64,000 nucleotides of DNA from Streptomyces sp. SAI-135 (GCF_029893805.1 NZ_JARXYP010000002.1:248001-312000); one strand, 5' to 3'. Counted from the first letter of the stretch, positions 16,076 to 26,115 are shown. Numbers and translations: made by a program. Notes: generated from the sequence alone by a model not told the origin.

Positions 16076-16701
16076 ATGGGGTGGAGGTGTCGCAGTGGTT
16101 GTCCCACGCGTAGGGGCGGCGGGCGGCGGGCGGCGTAGCGAGTATCAGGCAACGGCCGGGCGCTGGGCGGCGAGCCGGGCGAGGCGCAGTTCCTCCCACG
16201 GCGTGCAGTCTTCTACCGACGGCAGGCCGCGGAAAGGAATGTCCTTCAGGACGGCAACGAGCTGGTCGCCGCTCTCGCGGGTCTTGGCCGGGTACGCGCG
16301 CAACCCGTCAGTGGTCGCGGGCCCCAACCGCTGCCGGGCGGGTTCGACAGGGGTCGGTGGTTCGTTCGTCGAGGACTCCTGGGCGTCATCTGGCGTGTGT
16401 TCTCACGGTATCGCCGGGGCGCTGCACCGGTCTGCGGTACGAACGATTTCGACGTCATGCCCAGGCCCCAGGCTGGTACGCGGCGTGAGTCCGTCTGGAA
16501 AAACGCCGGGCTCAGGACCTTGGCCAGAGTCGCGAACTGGATCTCAGGGCGGCGGGTAGCCCGTGCCACTTACGGGGGGAGACAAGTTGTCGACCGCACA
16601 CGGCGGCCGATGAAGGGGACCGGCACGGAGCAGTCGTTCGTGCCGACCGAGATGCCGCGGTTGCCGCGGGTGACCTCGGCCAGCAGTGACGGCGCCCCGG
16701 C
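16076..16701. other. Stretch of uncertain minus-strand gene fragments
   Basis: No complete gene is supported. Two minus-strand segments look protein-like. One is SVEDCTPWEELRLARLAAQR at about 16145-16330. The other is EIQFATLAKVLSPAFFQTD, then GMTSKSFVPQTG, at about 16400-16560. Both lack starts and are out of frame with each other. They are probably remnants of one or two genes. Confidence 0.25.
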
Positions 16702-17745
16702 TCAGGGGGCAGTCTGCGACACGGCCGCCTGAACTGGCGGTGCGGCGGGCAGGAGCTGACGCCGGACAGCAGCCATGACGGTGCGTACGGCGATACCAGC
16801 CACAAATACCGTGATCAGGCCCAGCAGCACATAGGTGTACGCGCCCGCTCCAGGCGGCCGCAGCCGCTCGACCCAGTGGATGCCAACGGTCACCGCCGCA
16901 GCCCAACTGAAGGTGAAAGCCCAAGTACTCGGCATGAACTTCAGCTTCAGGAAGGCGGGCAGCAGCCTGAGTTGGGCCAGGACCATCAGCACGCCGTAGC
17001 CACCGAGAAACGCCGCAACCGTGTCGATGGAGTCACCGAACAGCGCGAAGTAGGCCAAGCTGGCGACGGCCGCAGGGGCGACCTCGATCGCCAGGGTCGG
17101 CTGGAGCGGCGGCGGCAGCATCGGGCGCAGCAGCAGCCTGGCCATGATCACAGACCCGAGGATGAGCCAACAGATCGCCCCGAGGCCCAACATGGCCACA
17201 CCGAGGCGGTGTTGCCCGACGGTGGCGGCCGAGACGGAGGCCAACAGGCCCCCCGCGACCGTGGGCAGAAAGAAGCCCGGGTGGAACCGGTCGAGGTCGA
17301 GCCCGCCGTAGATCCACTGTCCGGTGAACCAGCCACCGAGCAGGACGACAAGGACGAGGAAGATGTCGACGACGACCTGCCCGGCCAACCGAGCATGCGG
17401 ATTCAGCCCGTAGGCAGCGATCACCATGGGCGTGATCAGGCACAAGGAGGCGAAGGGCCCGGCCACCGGATCGGTGAGATCCTTCACCAAAGATCGCAGC
17501 CGTACTGCGCGCGCGAAGTAGGCGATGGTGATCAGCAGCCACACCGCGGCCGCCAGGAGCAGCAGCGCCTCGCCCACGGCCCGTGGGGCGCGCTGGTAGT
17601 TGGCGGCGGTCAGCCAGGTGCTTGCCACGCCCAACAGGCCGAACGGCATCCCGAAGAAGTTGAGCGGGATCGGCCTGGGCGGACTGCCCGCCGACTGCTC
17701 GGTCGCGGACCGGGAGTCCCGGAAGTCTTCCGTGACGTTCTTCAT
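16702..17745 (-). CDS. TDT/SLAC1-family transporter (TehA-like)
   Basis: ATG 17745 with AGGAAGAG gives 347 residues. Around ten hydrophobic helices are visible. The early motif LNFFGMPFGLLGVASTW is the typical first helix of tellurite-resistance/dicarboxylate transporter (TDT) and SLAC1 anion-channel proteins. Later helices (ASLCLITPMVIAAYGLN, HPGFFLPTVAGGLLASVSA) fit the family repeat. Such proteins move C4-dicarboxylates, sulfite or other anions. The substrate cannot be assigned. The gene stands alone between degenerate sequence and GH95. Confidence 0.75.
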   Translation of the reverse strand: MKNVTEDFRDSRSATEQSAGSPPRPIPLNFFGMPFGLLGVASTWLTAANYQRAPRAVGEALLLLAAAVWLLITIAYFARAVRLRSLVKDLTDPVAGPFASLCLITPMVIAAYGLNPHARLAGQVVVDIFLVLVVLLGGWFTGQWIYGGLDLDRFHPGFFLPTVAGGLLASVSAATVGQHRLGVAMLGLGAICWLILGSVIMARLLLRPMLPPPLQPTLAIEVAPAAVASLAYFALFGDSIDTVAAFLGGYGVLMVLAQLRLLPAFLKLKFMPSTWAFTFSWAAAVTVGIHWVERLRPPGAGAYTYVLLGLITVFVAGIAVRTVMAAVRRQLLPAAPPVQAAVSQTAP

Positions 17746-18077
17746 ACTGACTCTTCCTGGCGTTCGGAGTGATGATGGCCGCTGAGCTTGCGGCTGAGGC
17801 TGGTAGATGACGCAGATACGGGCCGGCTGGTGCAGCCGGAACAAGGCTGGCCGAACTGGCAGCGCAAGACCTCAAGCGGCGACTAGATCACCGGCCCGCT
17901 CTCGCCCGTGACCCCCGCCGAAGTGCGCACCACCCTGCTGGTACTCACGACGTATTATCCGCCTCGGCCGGCGCGGTGTGATCACGACGTCAGAGTCCTC
18001 GTGGACAGCCCCGTCCACCGGGTGATCCCACCCCTGGGGTTCCACGGCGGCGGGGCCCGGCCGCCGGCTGACACCCG
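17746..18077. other. Intergenic region between transporter and GH95
   Basis: No supported gene is seen. The stretch should contain the promoter of the minus-strand transporter and the 3' end signals of the GH95 transcript. No clear strong hairpin was found. Confidence 0.3.
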
Positions 18078-20441
18078 TCAGGGAATTCTGACTGTCACGG
18101 ACTTGCCGGGCTTGAGGCTGATCTGCCTGCGGAACGTGCCGGCCCGCAGTTCCGTCGCCGTCCCCCCGACGCTGCGGACGGTGGCCGAGGTCGCCTTGCC
18201 GTCGCGCCAGGAGAAGTCGACGGAGAAGCCGCCGCGGGCGCCCACTCCGGTCAGGGAGCCCTTCTCCGCCCAGGCGTCGGGGAGCGCCGGCAGCAGTTCG
18301 ATCACCCCGGGGCGGGAGTACAGGAGCATCTCCAGCGCGGCGGCGGCTCCGCCGAGGTTGGCGTCGATCTGGAAGATCGTGTAGCTGCCCTGGCTGTACA
18401 TGTCGAACCAGTTGGCCGAGGTGCCGTTGCTGTTGGCGACGGAGGGCCGCAGCACGTTGAGGTAGAGCTGGTAGGCCTTGTCGGCGTCCTTCAGGCGCGA
18501 CCAGCACAGCGACCGCCAGGCGCACCCCCAGCCGAAGGTGTCCGTGCCGCGTGCCGTCAGCAGGGCGCGTACTCCGTCGATCAGTTCCGCCGGGCTGCGG
18601 TCGGCGGTGATCCGGTCACCAGGGTAGAACCCGATCAGCGGGGACAGGTGCCGGTGGGTCGTCTCGCCGAGGTTCTCCGGTGACATCCACTCCTCCAGCC
18701 AGCCTGTCTTGGGGCTGACCTTCGGGAGATAGAGCCTCTTTTGCATGTCCGCGAGGCCGGCGGCCAGCTCAGGGTCCCGGTCCAGCACGCGGGCGGCGGT
18801 GGTGAACTCCTCGAACAGCTCCCAGGCGAGTTCCTGAGCGTATGTGATGCCCTTGCTGTCCGGTCCGTGTTCGGGCGACCAGGCGGTGTCGTCGATCAGC
18901 ACCTCGCGGGAGGTGCCGTCCGTGTCGGTGACCTTGGTGGTGATCAGGCGGGCCTGCCAGAATTCGGCCGCGCCCTTGAGTACGGGGTAGATCAGTTCGA
19001 GGTAGGCGCGGTCCTGGCTGTACTCGTAGTGCCGCCACAGGGAGTTGCACAGCCACGCGTTGCCGGAGGGATGCCAGGCCCATCCGCTGCCTCCGTGGAT
19101 GTTGGTGGAGAAGGCCACCGCCCAGCCGGCAACCTTGCCGCTGGTGTTGCGGAACCGGTTGCGTTCGTTGTTGAACAGGCGCTTGGTGACATCCGTCCAC
19201 ACCGGCAGCTGCGAGACGCAGTAGCGGGCGAGGGCGAGGGAGTTCTCGCCCAGGCCGGCCGGGTCGGCGAGCCAGTAGTTCATCTGGATGTTGATGTCGG
19301 TGTGGTAATCCGCGTACCAGTCCGGGGTGTTGTTGTGCACCCAGATGCCCTGGAGGTTCATCGGGAGCCAGTCGCGGGACCCGGTGATGGTCAGGTAGCG
19401 GCCGTACTGGACGTACGCCGCCTCCAGCTCGGGGTCGGGAGTGGTGCGGTCGGTGTACCGGACGGCGATGCGCGACCACGAGTCGAGCGAGCGCTGCAGC
19501 GGCGTGGAGCGGCCGAGATCGATGGAGAAGCGGTTGTAGAGCTTCTGGTAGTCGGCGACGTGGGTGTCGAGCAGTCGGCGGCCAGGGACGCGGGCGGCAG
19601 CATCCACCTTGTGCCGGGCGAGGGCGAGCGGGTCGCTCTTCGGGTCGCGGAAGTCCTGCTCGGCGTCGGGTGCGTAATCGGTGCCCGCGCATACGACAAT
19701 CAGCAGTTCCCGGCAGTCGCTGAAGGACAGGGTGTCGTCGTCCACCGTGATCCGGCCGGTGGATGCGGTCGCGGTCACCGCCGCGGCGTAGCGCAGGCCA
19801 TTGGCGAGCTTTCCCGTGAAGGAGAGGCGGCCGTTGCCGCCGGACGTGGTCTCGTCGTGGGTGCCGGCCAGGGACACCATTCCGGTGTGCGGGCCGCCAG
19901 TGAGGCGGATGACGACCACGTCGTCCGGGTGACTCGCGTACACCTCGCGGCGGTGGCGGACTCCTCGCAGGGTGTAGGTCGCGGACACCACGCCGTTGCT
20001 CAGGTCGAGTTGGCGGCGGTAGTCCCGCAACTCCGGTCCCGAATGGCCCGGCAGCGTGATGCGCAGCTTGGCCAGCAGTCCGAAACTACCGAAGTCGTCC
20101 CGCCCATAGGGGAGTTGGCCGTCGTCGGTGGAGGTGTCGTTGCGGCCGCCGCTCCAGAATGCGCCGTCGGTGAGGTACACGAAGTCGTCGGCGGGATCAC
20201 ATCCGACCAGGGCGCCGAGCCGGCCGTTGCCGACCGGGAGGGCCTCCTGGATGATGCGCGCCTCGTCGGCAGGTGTCCGGTACCAGAGCGTGGTGGCTCT
20301 GTCCTCCGGGACCAGGTCCACGTCGGTCGGTCTGTTGGGGGCGGCGTGAGCCGCGAAGGCGGGCAGTCCGCCGGCCAGGGCGAGGCCGCCACCGGCGGCA
20401 CCGCTGATGCGGAGGAAGTCGCGACGAGAGGAAGCGGGCAC
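18078..20441 (-). CDS. Secreted GH95 alpha-L-fucosidase (or alpha-L-galactosidase)
   Basis: The 787-residue product starts at GTG 20441 with AGAAGGGAA. A twin-arginine signal (SSRRDFLRISGAAGGGLAL, then an Ala-rich cleavage region to about residue 34) sends it outside. The N-terminal beta-sandwich begins EALPVGNGRLGALVG. The (alpha/alpha)6 catalytic part shows WLPMNLQGIWVHN, HTDINIQMNYWLA, WHPSGNAWLCNSLW and WSPEHGP (catalytic Glu). QIDANLGGAAAALEM carries the essential Asp activated by conserved Asn residues in this inverting family. A C-terminal beta-domain follows. It would release fucose or L-galactose from glycans. No other fucose genes lie nearby. Confidence 0.88.
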   Translation of the reverse strand: MPASSRRDFLRISGAAGGGLALAGGLPAFAAHAAPNRPTDVDLVPEDRATTLWYRTPADEARIIQEALPVGNGRLGALVGCDPADDFVYLTDGAFWSGGRNDTSTDDGQLPYGRDDFGSFGLLAKLRITLPGHSGPELRDYRRQLDLSNGVVSATYTLRGVRHRREVYASHPDDVVVIRLTGGPHTGMVSLAGTHDETTSGGNGRLSFTGKLANGLRYAAAVTATASTGRITVDDDTLSFSDCRELLIVVCAGTDYAPDAEQDFRDPKSDPLALARHKVDAAARVPGRRLLDTHVADYQKLYNRFSIDLGRSTPLQRSLDSWSRIAVRYTDRTTPDPELEAAYVQYGRYLTITGSRDWLPMNLQGIWVHNNTPDWYADYHTDINIQMNYWLADPAGLGENSLALARYCVSQLPVWTDVTKRLFNNERNRFRNTSGKVAGWAVAFSTNIHGGSGWAWHPSGNAWLCNSLWRHYEYSQDRAYLELIYPVLKGAAEFWQARLITTKVTDTDGTSREVLIDDTAWSPEHGPDSKGITYAQELAWELFEEFTTAARVLDRDPELAAGLADMQKRLYLPKVSPKTGWLEEWMSPENLGETTHRHLSPLIGFYPGDRITADRSPAELIDGVRALLTARGTDTFGWGCAWRSLCWSRLKDADKAYQLYLNVLRPSVANSNGTSANWFDMYSQGSYTIFQIDANLGGAAAALEMLLYSRPGVIELLPALPDAWAEKGSLTGVGARGGFSVDFSWRDGKATSATVRSVGGTATELRAGTFRRQISLKPGKSVTVRIP

Positions 20442-20476
20442 GGGAGTTCCCTTCTGGGGAGGCAGGAGCGCGCGGC

Positions 20477-20501
20477 CCGAAACGTAGGTGACATGTTTCG
20501 G
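20477..20501. promoter_or_regulatory. Inverted repeat upstream of GH95
   Basis: CCGAAAC and GTTTCGG are 7-bp arms separated by 11 bp, about 35 bp upstream of the GH95 start and in an AT-richer region. This is a plausible operator of a sugar-responsive repressor. No regulator gene is adjacent. Confidence 0.5.
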
Positions 20502-20654
20502 CTATGTCAACGGAAAGAACATCTTTCATCCGACCTTTAGCTTGCGGAAGAATACACATCACACGCAAAAACGCCATTTCCAGGCGATATGCATCACCTG
20601 GCTCAGCAGCCTGTCCGCATTTAGATCCGATGTATCAACTCGAGCGGCGGACCG

Positions 20655-21041
20655 TCAGGCGCTCGCAAGTCGTTTGACGAGCTTCAGCCAGCAGGCGGCC
20701 AGGGCCTCGGACTCCGTACCGGACGGCGAGACTGCCGAGTCAGGTCGCGTCAGCCGGAACACGACCGCGCGGTGGTGCGCGATGCGCCAGACACCGTCCT
20801 CGCGGACCAGGTCCGTCTCGTAGTAGCCGCTCTCCTCCGGGGTGACGGTGCCCCGCGCGCCGCACGTCCCCGTCGGCCAGCCCCCGGCTTGCTTCCGCAT
20901 GTCCTGGATCCGGAACACCATGAAGTGGGCGCTGAGGGTGGCCCGGTCTCCGTCGATCTTCACAATGTGGTCGGAGGTGACGTGGTGACTCCAGTGGTCC
21001 GGCTCGTGCGGGGGCATCAGGTTGTCGTAGGGCAGGGTGTC
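20655..21041 (-). pseudogene. N-terminally truncated SnoaL/NTF2-like protein
   Basis: The minus strand reads DHWSHHVTSDHIVKIDGD, LSAHFMVFRIQDMRKQAGGW, ESGYYETDLVREDGVWRIAH and HRAVVFRLTRPD. This is the second half of a SnoaL-like cone-shaped fold. Family members are about 150-180 residues with an N-terminal helix pair that is missing. Sequence upstream of 21041 is unrelated low-complexity text, so I call it a fragment. Confidence 0.55.
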
Positions 21042-21212
21042 CGTCCTATGCCGTGTCGGTGCGCTCCCGCTGACGCCCCCCGCTGCTCCCCCACCGCCCA
21101 CTCACGCAAGCCGCGAGGCCGCCGGCACGCTCGCTGTGGCCACGGTCTCGCCTCGGGGTCACAGGGCGCGCTCCGGCGGTCCCCGCCTCGAGGTGGCTGA
21201 CCGGCTGCGTGC

Positions 21213-21998
21213 TTATGCGTCGGGGAGCGAGGGCGAGCGGCGGGAAACCCCGCCCGCCGCGGCCCGATAGCTGCCGGGCGTCTGGCCGATGGTGCGGGTG
21301 AAGGTGTCGATGAAGGCGCTCGTCGTCGCCCATCCACAGCGTTGTCCGGTCTCAGTGACGGTGGCGCCCTCAGCGAGCTGGATCATGGCGTGGAACACCC
21401 GGTTGGCGGTTCTCCATTGCGGGTAGGTCATGCCGAATTCGGTCCGGAACAACCGTGCCAGGGTGCGTTCACCCACCCCGGACTGCCGAGCCAGCCAGGA
21501 GACGGTGCGGATCTGTGTCAGGTCCTCGGCGGCCAGGCCGCAAGCCCGCACCAGTCTGGGGTCCTGGGGTGTGGGCAGGGTGAGCGGCTGTGATCGCGAG
21601 CGCCGCAGTCTGTCGCGCATGACCGCCTCAAGGCGCTCCGACTCCGCTGCCGTCAGGCCTGGGTCGCTGCGGGCTATGAGGAGTTCGCGCAGCAAGGGCT
21701 CGACGGAGACGACCGCGGGCGAGGCGGACGGCAGCGGAGGGTTCTCTGGGGCGAATCCCACGGTGTGCACACAACTTTGGCCGTAGACCCGGTGCTGGTG
21801 CCAGGTGTCCGCCGGGATCCACATCGCCTGGGTGCTGGAGGCGACCCAGGACGCCTCTCCCGTCCGTACGGCGAGAACGCCGGTGCTGACGTAGATGAGT
21901 TGGTGGAACGCATGGCGGTGGCGACCGATGATCTGACCGGCGATGTGTTCGTGCCGAGTGCTCGTCGGGTGTGGGCCCGTCTGGCTGTTCTGCGACAT
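21213..21998 (-). CDS. AraC-family transcriptional regulator (cupin sensor)
   Basis: ATG 21998 gives 261 residues. An N-terminal cupin-like sensor (HRHAFHQLIYVSTGVLAVRT, AMWIPADTWHQHRV) is followed by two HTH motifs (VSWLARQSGVGERTLARLFR; VTETGQRCGWATTSAFIDTF, then IGQTPGSYR). It diverges from the exporter gene at 22053 with only about 55 bp between starts. This arrangement is common for AraC regulators that control an adjacent MFS pump. No strong ribosome site is seen. Confidence 0.8.
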   Translation of the reverse strand: MSQNSQTGPHPTSTRHEHIAGQIIGRHRHAFHQLIYVSTGVLAVRTGEASWVASSTQAMWIPADTWHQHRVYGQSCVHTVGFAPENPPLPSASPAVVSVEPLLRELLIARSDPGLTAAESERLEAVMRDRLRRSRSQPLTLPTPQDPRLVRACGLAAEDLTQIRTVSWLARQSGVGERTLARLFRTEFGMTYPQWRTANRVFHAMIQLAEGATVTETGQRCGWATTSAFIDTFTRTIGQTPGSYRAAAGGVSRRSPSLPDA

Positions 21999-22052
21999 TG
22001 AACGGCAGATTATCGGAAGCGCGGCTTCATGGCTGCCTGCGAGCGTGAAGCC

Positions 22053-23416
22053 ATGAGCACTGCACGATCGTCCTCGCCGGGCAGGCGCGGCCGGCACGAG
22101 GGCGGGTCGTCCCGCCGCCTGGCGCGGAGGATGCGGGCGGCGGCCGTGGACCCGCGCCCCCTGTCCGTGGCGGCCTTCCGGCGCCTCCTGCCGCGCAGGC
22201 AGCGGCCTACGTGGGCACGATGGTCACCGCTGTCGCCGTGCTGGTCCAGGTCTACGCACTGTCGCACTCGTCCTTGTACGTCGGTTACACCGGACTCGCC
22301 GGACTGCTTCCGATCGTCGTGTTCGGCCTGTACGGCGGCGCCGTCGCCGACCGCGTCGACCGCCGCCGGCTCTATCTGTGCGCGTCCGTCGGCACATGGT
22401 TGATCACCCTGGCCCTGCTGGCCCAGGCTCTGGCAGATCTGCGCTCGGTGCCGTTCATCCTCGTGCTGGTGTCCGCCCAGGCGGCGGCGTTCGCCATGTC
22501 GTCCGCCGCACGCGGCGCGATCATTCCCCGCATCGTTCCGCCCGAGCTGATCCCGGCGGCCAACACCCTGTACTTCACCGTCGGAAACCTCGGCCAGGTG
22601 GCCGGTCCGCTCTGTGCGGGAATCTTCCTCGCGCTGCCCGGCGGCTTCGCCTGGGCGTACGGCGTCGATGCCGTCCTTTTCACCTTGCTGCTGTACTCGG
22701 CGTACCGCCTGCCCTCGGTGCAACCGGTCCCCACGAACTCGTCACGGGGTGGCCTCCGCTCCGTGTGGGACGGACTGCGCTTCATCAGCGGCAACCCCGT
22801 GCTGTGGATGTCCTTCGCACTCGACATCACGGCCATGGTGCTGGCCATGCCGACAGCGCTCTTCCCGCAGGTGGCCGACACCCGCTTCCACGGCGGCGTG
22901 GGACTGCTCTACACCTCGATCGCCGTCGGGTCCCTCGCGGCGGGGCTGTTCAGCGGCTGGATCGCGAAGGTACGCCGTCAGGGCGTTGCGCTGGCGGCGG
23001 CCGTGGCGGGCTGGGCCATAGCGATCGGCCTCGCGGGAACCACGTACCGGCTGTGGACGGCTGCTGTCTTGCTGGCCTGCGCCGGAGCCGCCGATCTCGT
23101 CAGCGCGGTCTACCGGGAGACCATTTTGCAGACATGTGCTCCTGATGCCCTGCGCGGACGCCTGCAGGGAGTCTTCACCGTCGTCGTCGCGGGCGGGCCC
23201 CGGCTGGGTGACCTGCGCGCGGGAGCTATGGCGACCACTACGGGGCTGGGCATCGCCTGGTCGGGCAGCGCCCTGGTGTGCCTGGTGCTGGTCGTGGCCG
23301 CCGCGGCCCTGGTGCGACCGTTCTGGCACTACGACGCGGGCTCGCAACAACAGCGCGCAGCGCCCTCCGTGAACGTGCAGCCGGACCTTCGCGTGCCAGG
23401 ATCCGCTGAGAAATGA
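22053..23416 (+). pseudogene. MFS exporter gene with one N-terminal frameshift
   Basis: The first part starts at ATG 22053 and runs VDPRPLSVAAFRRLLP. The +1-shifted frame continues AQAAAYVGTMVTAVAVLVQV and stays open to 23416, giving about 12 helices. The shift falls in CTGCCGCGCAGGCAGC near 22190. Text such as YVGYTGLAGLLPIVVFGLYG and GGAVADRVDRRRL is typical of EntS-like MFS exporters. If real, the shift removes the first cytoplasmic segment. A start at ATG 22211 would lack part of helix 1. It may be a sequencing error, because the rest is intact. It is divergent from the AraC gene. Confidence 0.7.
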
Positions 23417-23544
23417 ACCGGCCGGGGCCGCCGAACCGGACTGCTTCGGTTGACGTCTCAAGCCGTCTACGCCGAACCACGGTTGCCCGCCCTGTTCCCC
23501 TGCCACGCCCACCCCGTCCGCGTCGAGCAGCCGGTCGCAGAACC

Positions 23545-23722
23545 AGGCCGCGTCGTCCTCGGCGTCCGAAGTGGCGGCGGTCACCAGGGACCGGTCGGTC
23601 AGCCTCACCATCTCCACGGCTGTTCCCTCGCGCGCGGCCGCGGTGAGCGCGGCCTTCAGCAGTACCTCGGCACTGCCGTTCTCCTGCCCGCAGGCATGTC
23701 CGAGCAGACGCATCGACGACAT
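23545..23722 (-). pseudogene. N-terminal fragment of a flavodoxin-like NAD(P)H oxidoreductase
   Basis: From ATG 23722 (or 23713) the text reads MRLLGHACGQENGSAEVLLK, then AALTAAAREG, VEMVRLTDRSL, and DRLLDADGV. This is the first beta-alpha-beta units of FMN-reductase-like proteins. It then becomes low-complexity, so only about 60 of the usual 190 or so residues survive. Confidence 0.45.
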
Positions 23723-23805
23723 CTCTCTGTGTGTTCGGGAGACGGGGCCGGTCCGCCGGGCCACGCGGGCCTCGGCGGACCGGACGCGAGCGGATGCCGG
23801 GGAGG

Positions 23806-24699
23806 TCAGCCGTGCAGGGCGGCGGCCAGCCAGTCGGCGCTGCGGGTGACGATCTCCGGGAAGTGGTTCGAGAGGATCTCGTAGTGCTGGCCCGGGTACT
23901 CGATGACCTCCTTCGGGTCGGGGATCCGCTCGTACATCTCGCGGGCCTCCTCGACGGGGGCGACGGTGTCCTTGGAGGCGAGGATCATCAGGACCGGGGC
24001 GGTGATGCGTTCGGCGTAGGCGCGCACCTCCATCTCGAAGATGCGGTCGAGGGTCGAGATGGTGATCGCGTTCCGGAAGCTGGGCAGCTGGTGGATCATG
24101 TTCTCGACGAATTCCAGACCCTCCTGGTCGCTGAACATGACCGGGTCCCCGGGTGCCGGGACGCCGTGCAGGCGGATGCTGGCGGCCGGCTCGCCGCGCA
24201 GTTGGGCCTGCCGGTCGGCGGGGATGAGGGCTTCCAGCTCCGCGAGCGTGTCGGCCGGTTGGAGGGTGCGTGCGCTCCAGCCGCTGACCGGGGGGATGAT
24301 GCTGACGACGGCTTTGACGCGGCGGTCGGTGGCGGCCGTGAAGAGGGAGTTGGCGCCGCCGATGCTGATGCCCCACAGGGCGATGCGGTCGGGGTCGATG
24401 TCCTCGCGCAGGGTCAGATGGGTGATGACGTCGCGCAGGTCCCGGCACTGCTGCCAGGGATCGAACTGCTGACGGGGCTCGCCGTCGCTGTAGCCGGTGT
24501 TGCGGTGGTCGTAGATCAGGCAGGCCAGACCGGCGTCGGTGAAGCCCCGGGCCATGGCGAACATGGATTCCGCGGGACCGCCCAGGCCGCCCTGGAGGAT
24601 GGCGACGGGCGGGCGTTCGGGGCCGTCGGCCGGGCGGAACAGTTTGCCCCGCAGGGTCAGTTCCGACACCCGGAACTCGATGTCTTCGGTGACAGGCAT
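23806..24699 (-). CDS. Alpha/beta hydrolase (dienelactone-hydrolase/acetyl-esterase-like)
   Basis: ATG 24699 follows GAGGAGAACC and gives 297 residues. The core shows an oxyanion-side LQGGLGG, nucleophile Ser112 in GISIGG, an acid in LASKDTVAP, and His in YPGQHYEIL. A lid of about 60 residues lies between strands 6 and 7. Similar enzymes hydrolyse esters, lactones or thioesters. It lies 40 bp downstream of the FAD monooxygenase gene, so the two form one operon. A monooxygenase followed by a hydrolase suggests ring oxidation then ester or lactone cleavage, but the substrate is unknown. Confidence 0.8.
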   Translation of the reverse strand: MPVTEDIEFRVSELTLRGKLFRPADGPERPPVAILQGGLGGPAESMFAMARGFTDAGLACLIYDHRNTGYSDGEPRQQFDPWQQCRDLRDVITHLTLREDIDPDRIALWGISIGGANSLFTAATDRRVKAVVSIIPPVSGWSARTLQPADTLAELEALIPADRQAQLRGEPAASIRLHGVPAPGDPVMFSDQEGLEFVENMIHQLPSFRNAITISTLDRIFEMEVRAYAERITAPVLMILASKDTVAPVEEAREMYERIPDPKEVIEYPGQHYEILSNHFPEIVTRSADWLAAALHG

Positions 24700-24739
24700 G
24701 GTTCTCCTCGTGGTGCGGCTCGTGTCAGGCAGGCGGCGA

Positions 24740-25960
24740 TCAGGTGTGACTGACGGGGAGGTCGTCGGGCAGGAAGTCGATCTCGGCGGCCCGCGGGTCG
24801 GCCGAGGCGCGCAGGATGGGGAAGACCTCGGCGCGCATTTCGCTCTCGAACTCGGCCACGGCCTCCGCCACAGGTGTGTCACCGTGGGCGGCGCGTTCCA
24901 GGGCCCGGGCGAGGGCCGCCGCGTCACGCAGTGCCGTGTTGGCGCCGGAGCCGAACGAGGGAGGCATGGCGTGGATCGCGTCACCGAGCAAGGTGACACG
25001 GCCGGCCGGCCAGGGGTCTGCCGGCTGCAGGTGGCGCGTGGACACCGGGAAGATCGTCGACGCGTCGACGTGCTCGACGAGATCGGCCAGGGCGGGATCC
25101 CAGCCCCGCACCGCGGTGCGCATGAGCGCGTGCAGGGTTTCGGCGGTGCTGTGCCACAGGTCGGGAGCGTCGGCGGCGACAGGGCTGCCGGGCGGAAGGC
25201 CGAGGTTGACCATGATGTAGGGATCGACGGGATCGACGGCGGCGCCGGGCGCCAGTTCGGCCACCGCCTCGGCGACCGGCCTGCGCGGCCGGTACACGCC
25301 GTAGGCGAACATCGCACCGTTCGGCCCCGTGGCGACGGCGAAACCGTCGAACAGTGCCTCGGGCAGGCTCGCCGCCAGATCGTCGGTCAGCGGTGCGGTG
25401 GAGTACAGGCCGCGCATGCCGGTGTCCACGACCGCAACGCCGGGCAGCAACTGCCTGCGCACGACGGAGTTGATGCCGTCGGCGCCCACCAGTACGTCCC
25501 CGGTCTCGCTCGTGCCGTCGTCGAGCAGCACCCGTACCTTCTCGCCGTCCGTCTCGAAGCCGGTGACGGTGCTGTCGTAGCGGACGATGTCCTCCAGGCC
25601 CAGGCCCATGATCTGGCGCAGCGTGCGCCTGTTGACCGCTGTGTGCGGCCGCCGCGGGTCGTTGGGCGGGCCGATGTGGGGACGGGCACCCAGTTCGCGG
25701 GCCTGGTGGTCGAGCATGACCATGACCTCACGGCGCGGCGTCTCCCGCGAGGTCTGCATGTACAGCTCGAAGAGGTTGTCCGGCAGGCACTGCTGAAGAG
25801 CGCGGCCACCCGCGCCGTTCATGTGCAGGCGGTAGCCGGCCCGCCCGATGCCCGGCGCGCTCTCGTAAACGGTGCAGCTGATGCCCGCGCGGCGAAGACC
25901 CTGCGCCAGACAGAGCCCTCCGAGGCCTCCGCCGGCGATCAGGACATGGAACGACGGCAT
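24740..25960 (-). CDS. FAD-dependent monooxygenase (aromatic hydroxylase family)
   Basis: ATG 25960 behind AAGGAGG gives 406 residues. The Rossmann motif GGGLGG lies at residues 10-15. The DG motif is VLVGADGINSVVRRQ, and the GD motif with its helix is RVTLLGDAIHAMPPSFGSG. Together these define class A flavin monooxygenases using NAD(P)H. The middle substrate region is unlike well-known members, so no substrate is assigned. It is divergent from a LysR gene at 26162 with a LysR-type box between, and is co-transcribed with the hydrolase downstream. Confidence 0.85.
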   Translation of the reverse strand: MPSFHVLIAGGGLGGLCLAQGLRRAGISCTVYESAPGIGRAGYRLHMNGAGGRALQQCLPDNLFELYMQTSRETPRREVMVMLDHQARELGARPHIGPPNDPRRPHTAVNRRTLRQIMGLGLEDIVRYDSTVTGFETDGEKVRVLLDDGTSETGDVLVGADGINSVVRRQLLPGVAVVDTGMRGLYSTAPLTDDLAASLPEALFDGFAVATGPNGAMFAYGVYRPRRPVAEAVAELAPGAAVDPVDPYIMVNLGLPPGSPVAADAPDLWHSTAETLHALMRTAVRGWDPALADLVEHVDASTIFPVSTRHLQPADPWPAGRVTLLGDAIHAMPPSFGSGANTALRDAAALARALERAAHGDTPVAEAVAEFESEMRAEVFPILRASADPRAAEIDFLPDDLPVSHT

Positions 25961-26115
25961 TGTCGCCTCCTTGATGGGCTCGGAAACACCTGCATCGATC
26001 GGTGCAGGCCCGAGCATGCGAACGTCTGGGGCGGTGGCGGTCCTCTGACACGAGGCCCCGCCGAACCGTGTCACCACTCTTGCGTCCGTACTGGGATCAG
26101 GGAAGCCGAAATCAC

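Noticed and set aside
16876-17772. 298-residue plus-strand open frame opposite the TDT transporter
   Set aside because: It is hydrophilic shadow text (Gln/Glu/Arg/Gly-rich) antisense to a gene with clear membrane helices and family motifs.
18741-20540. 599-residue plus-strand open frame
   Set aside because: It is antisense to the well-supported GH95 gene and composed of Val/Gly/Arg-rich text without family motifs, as expected from high-GC third-position bias.
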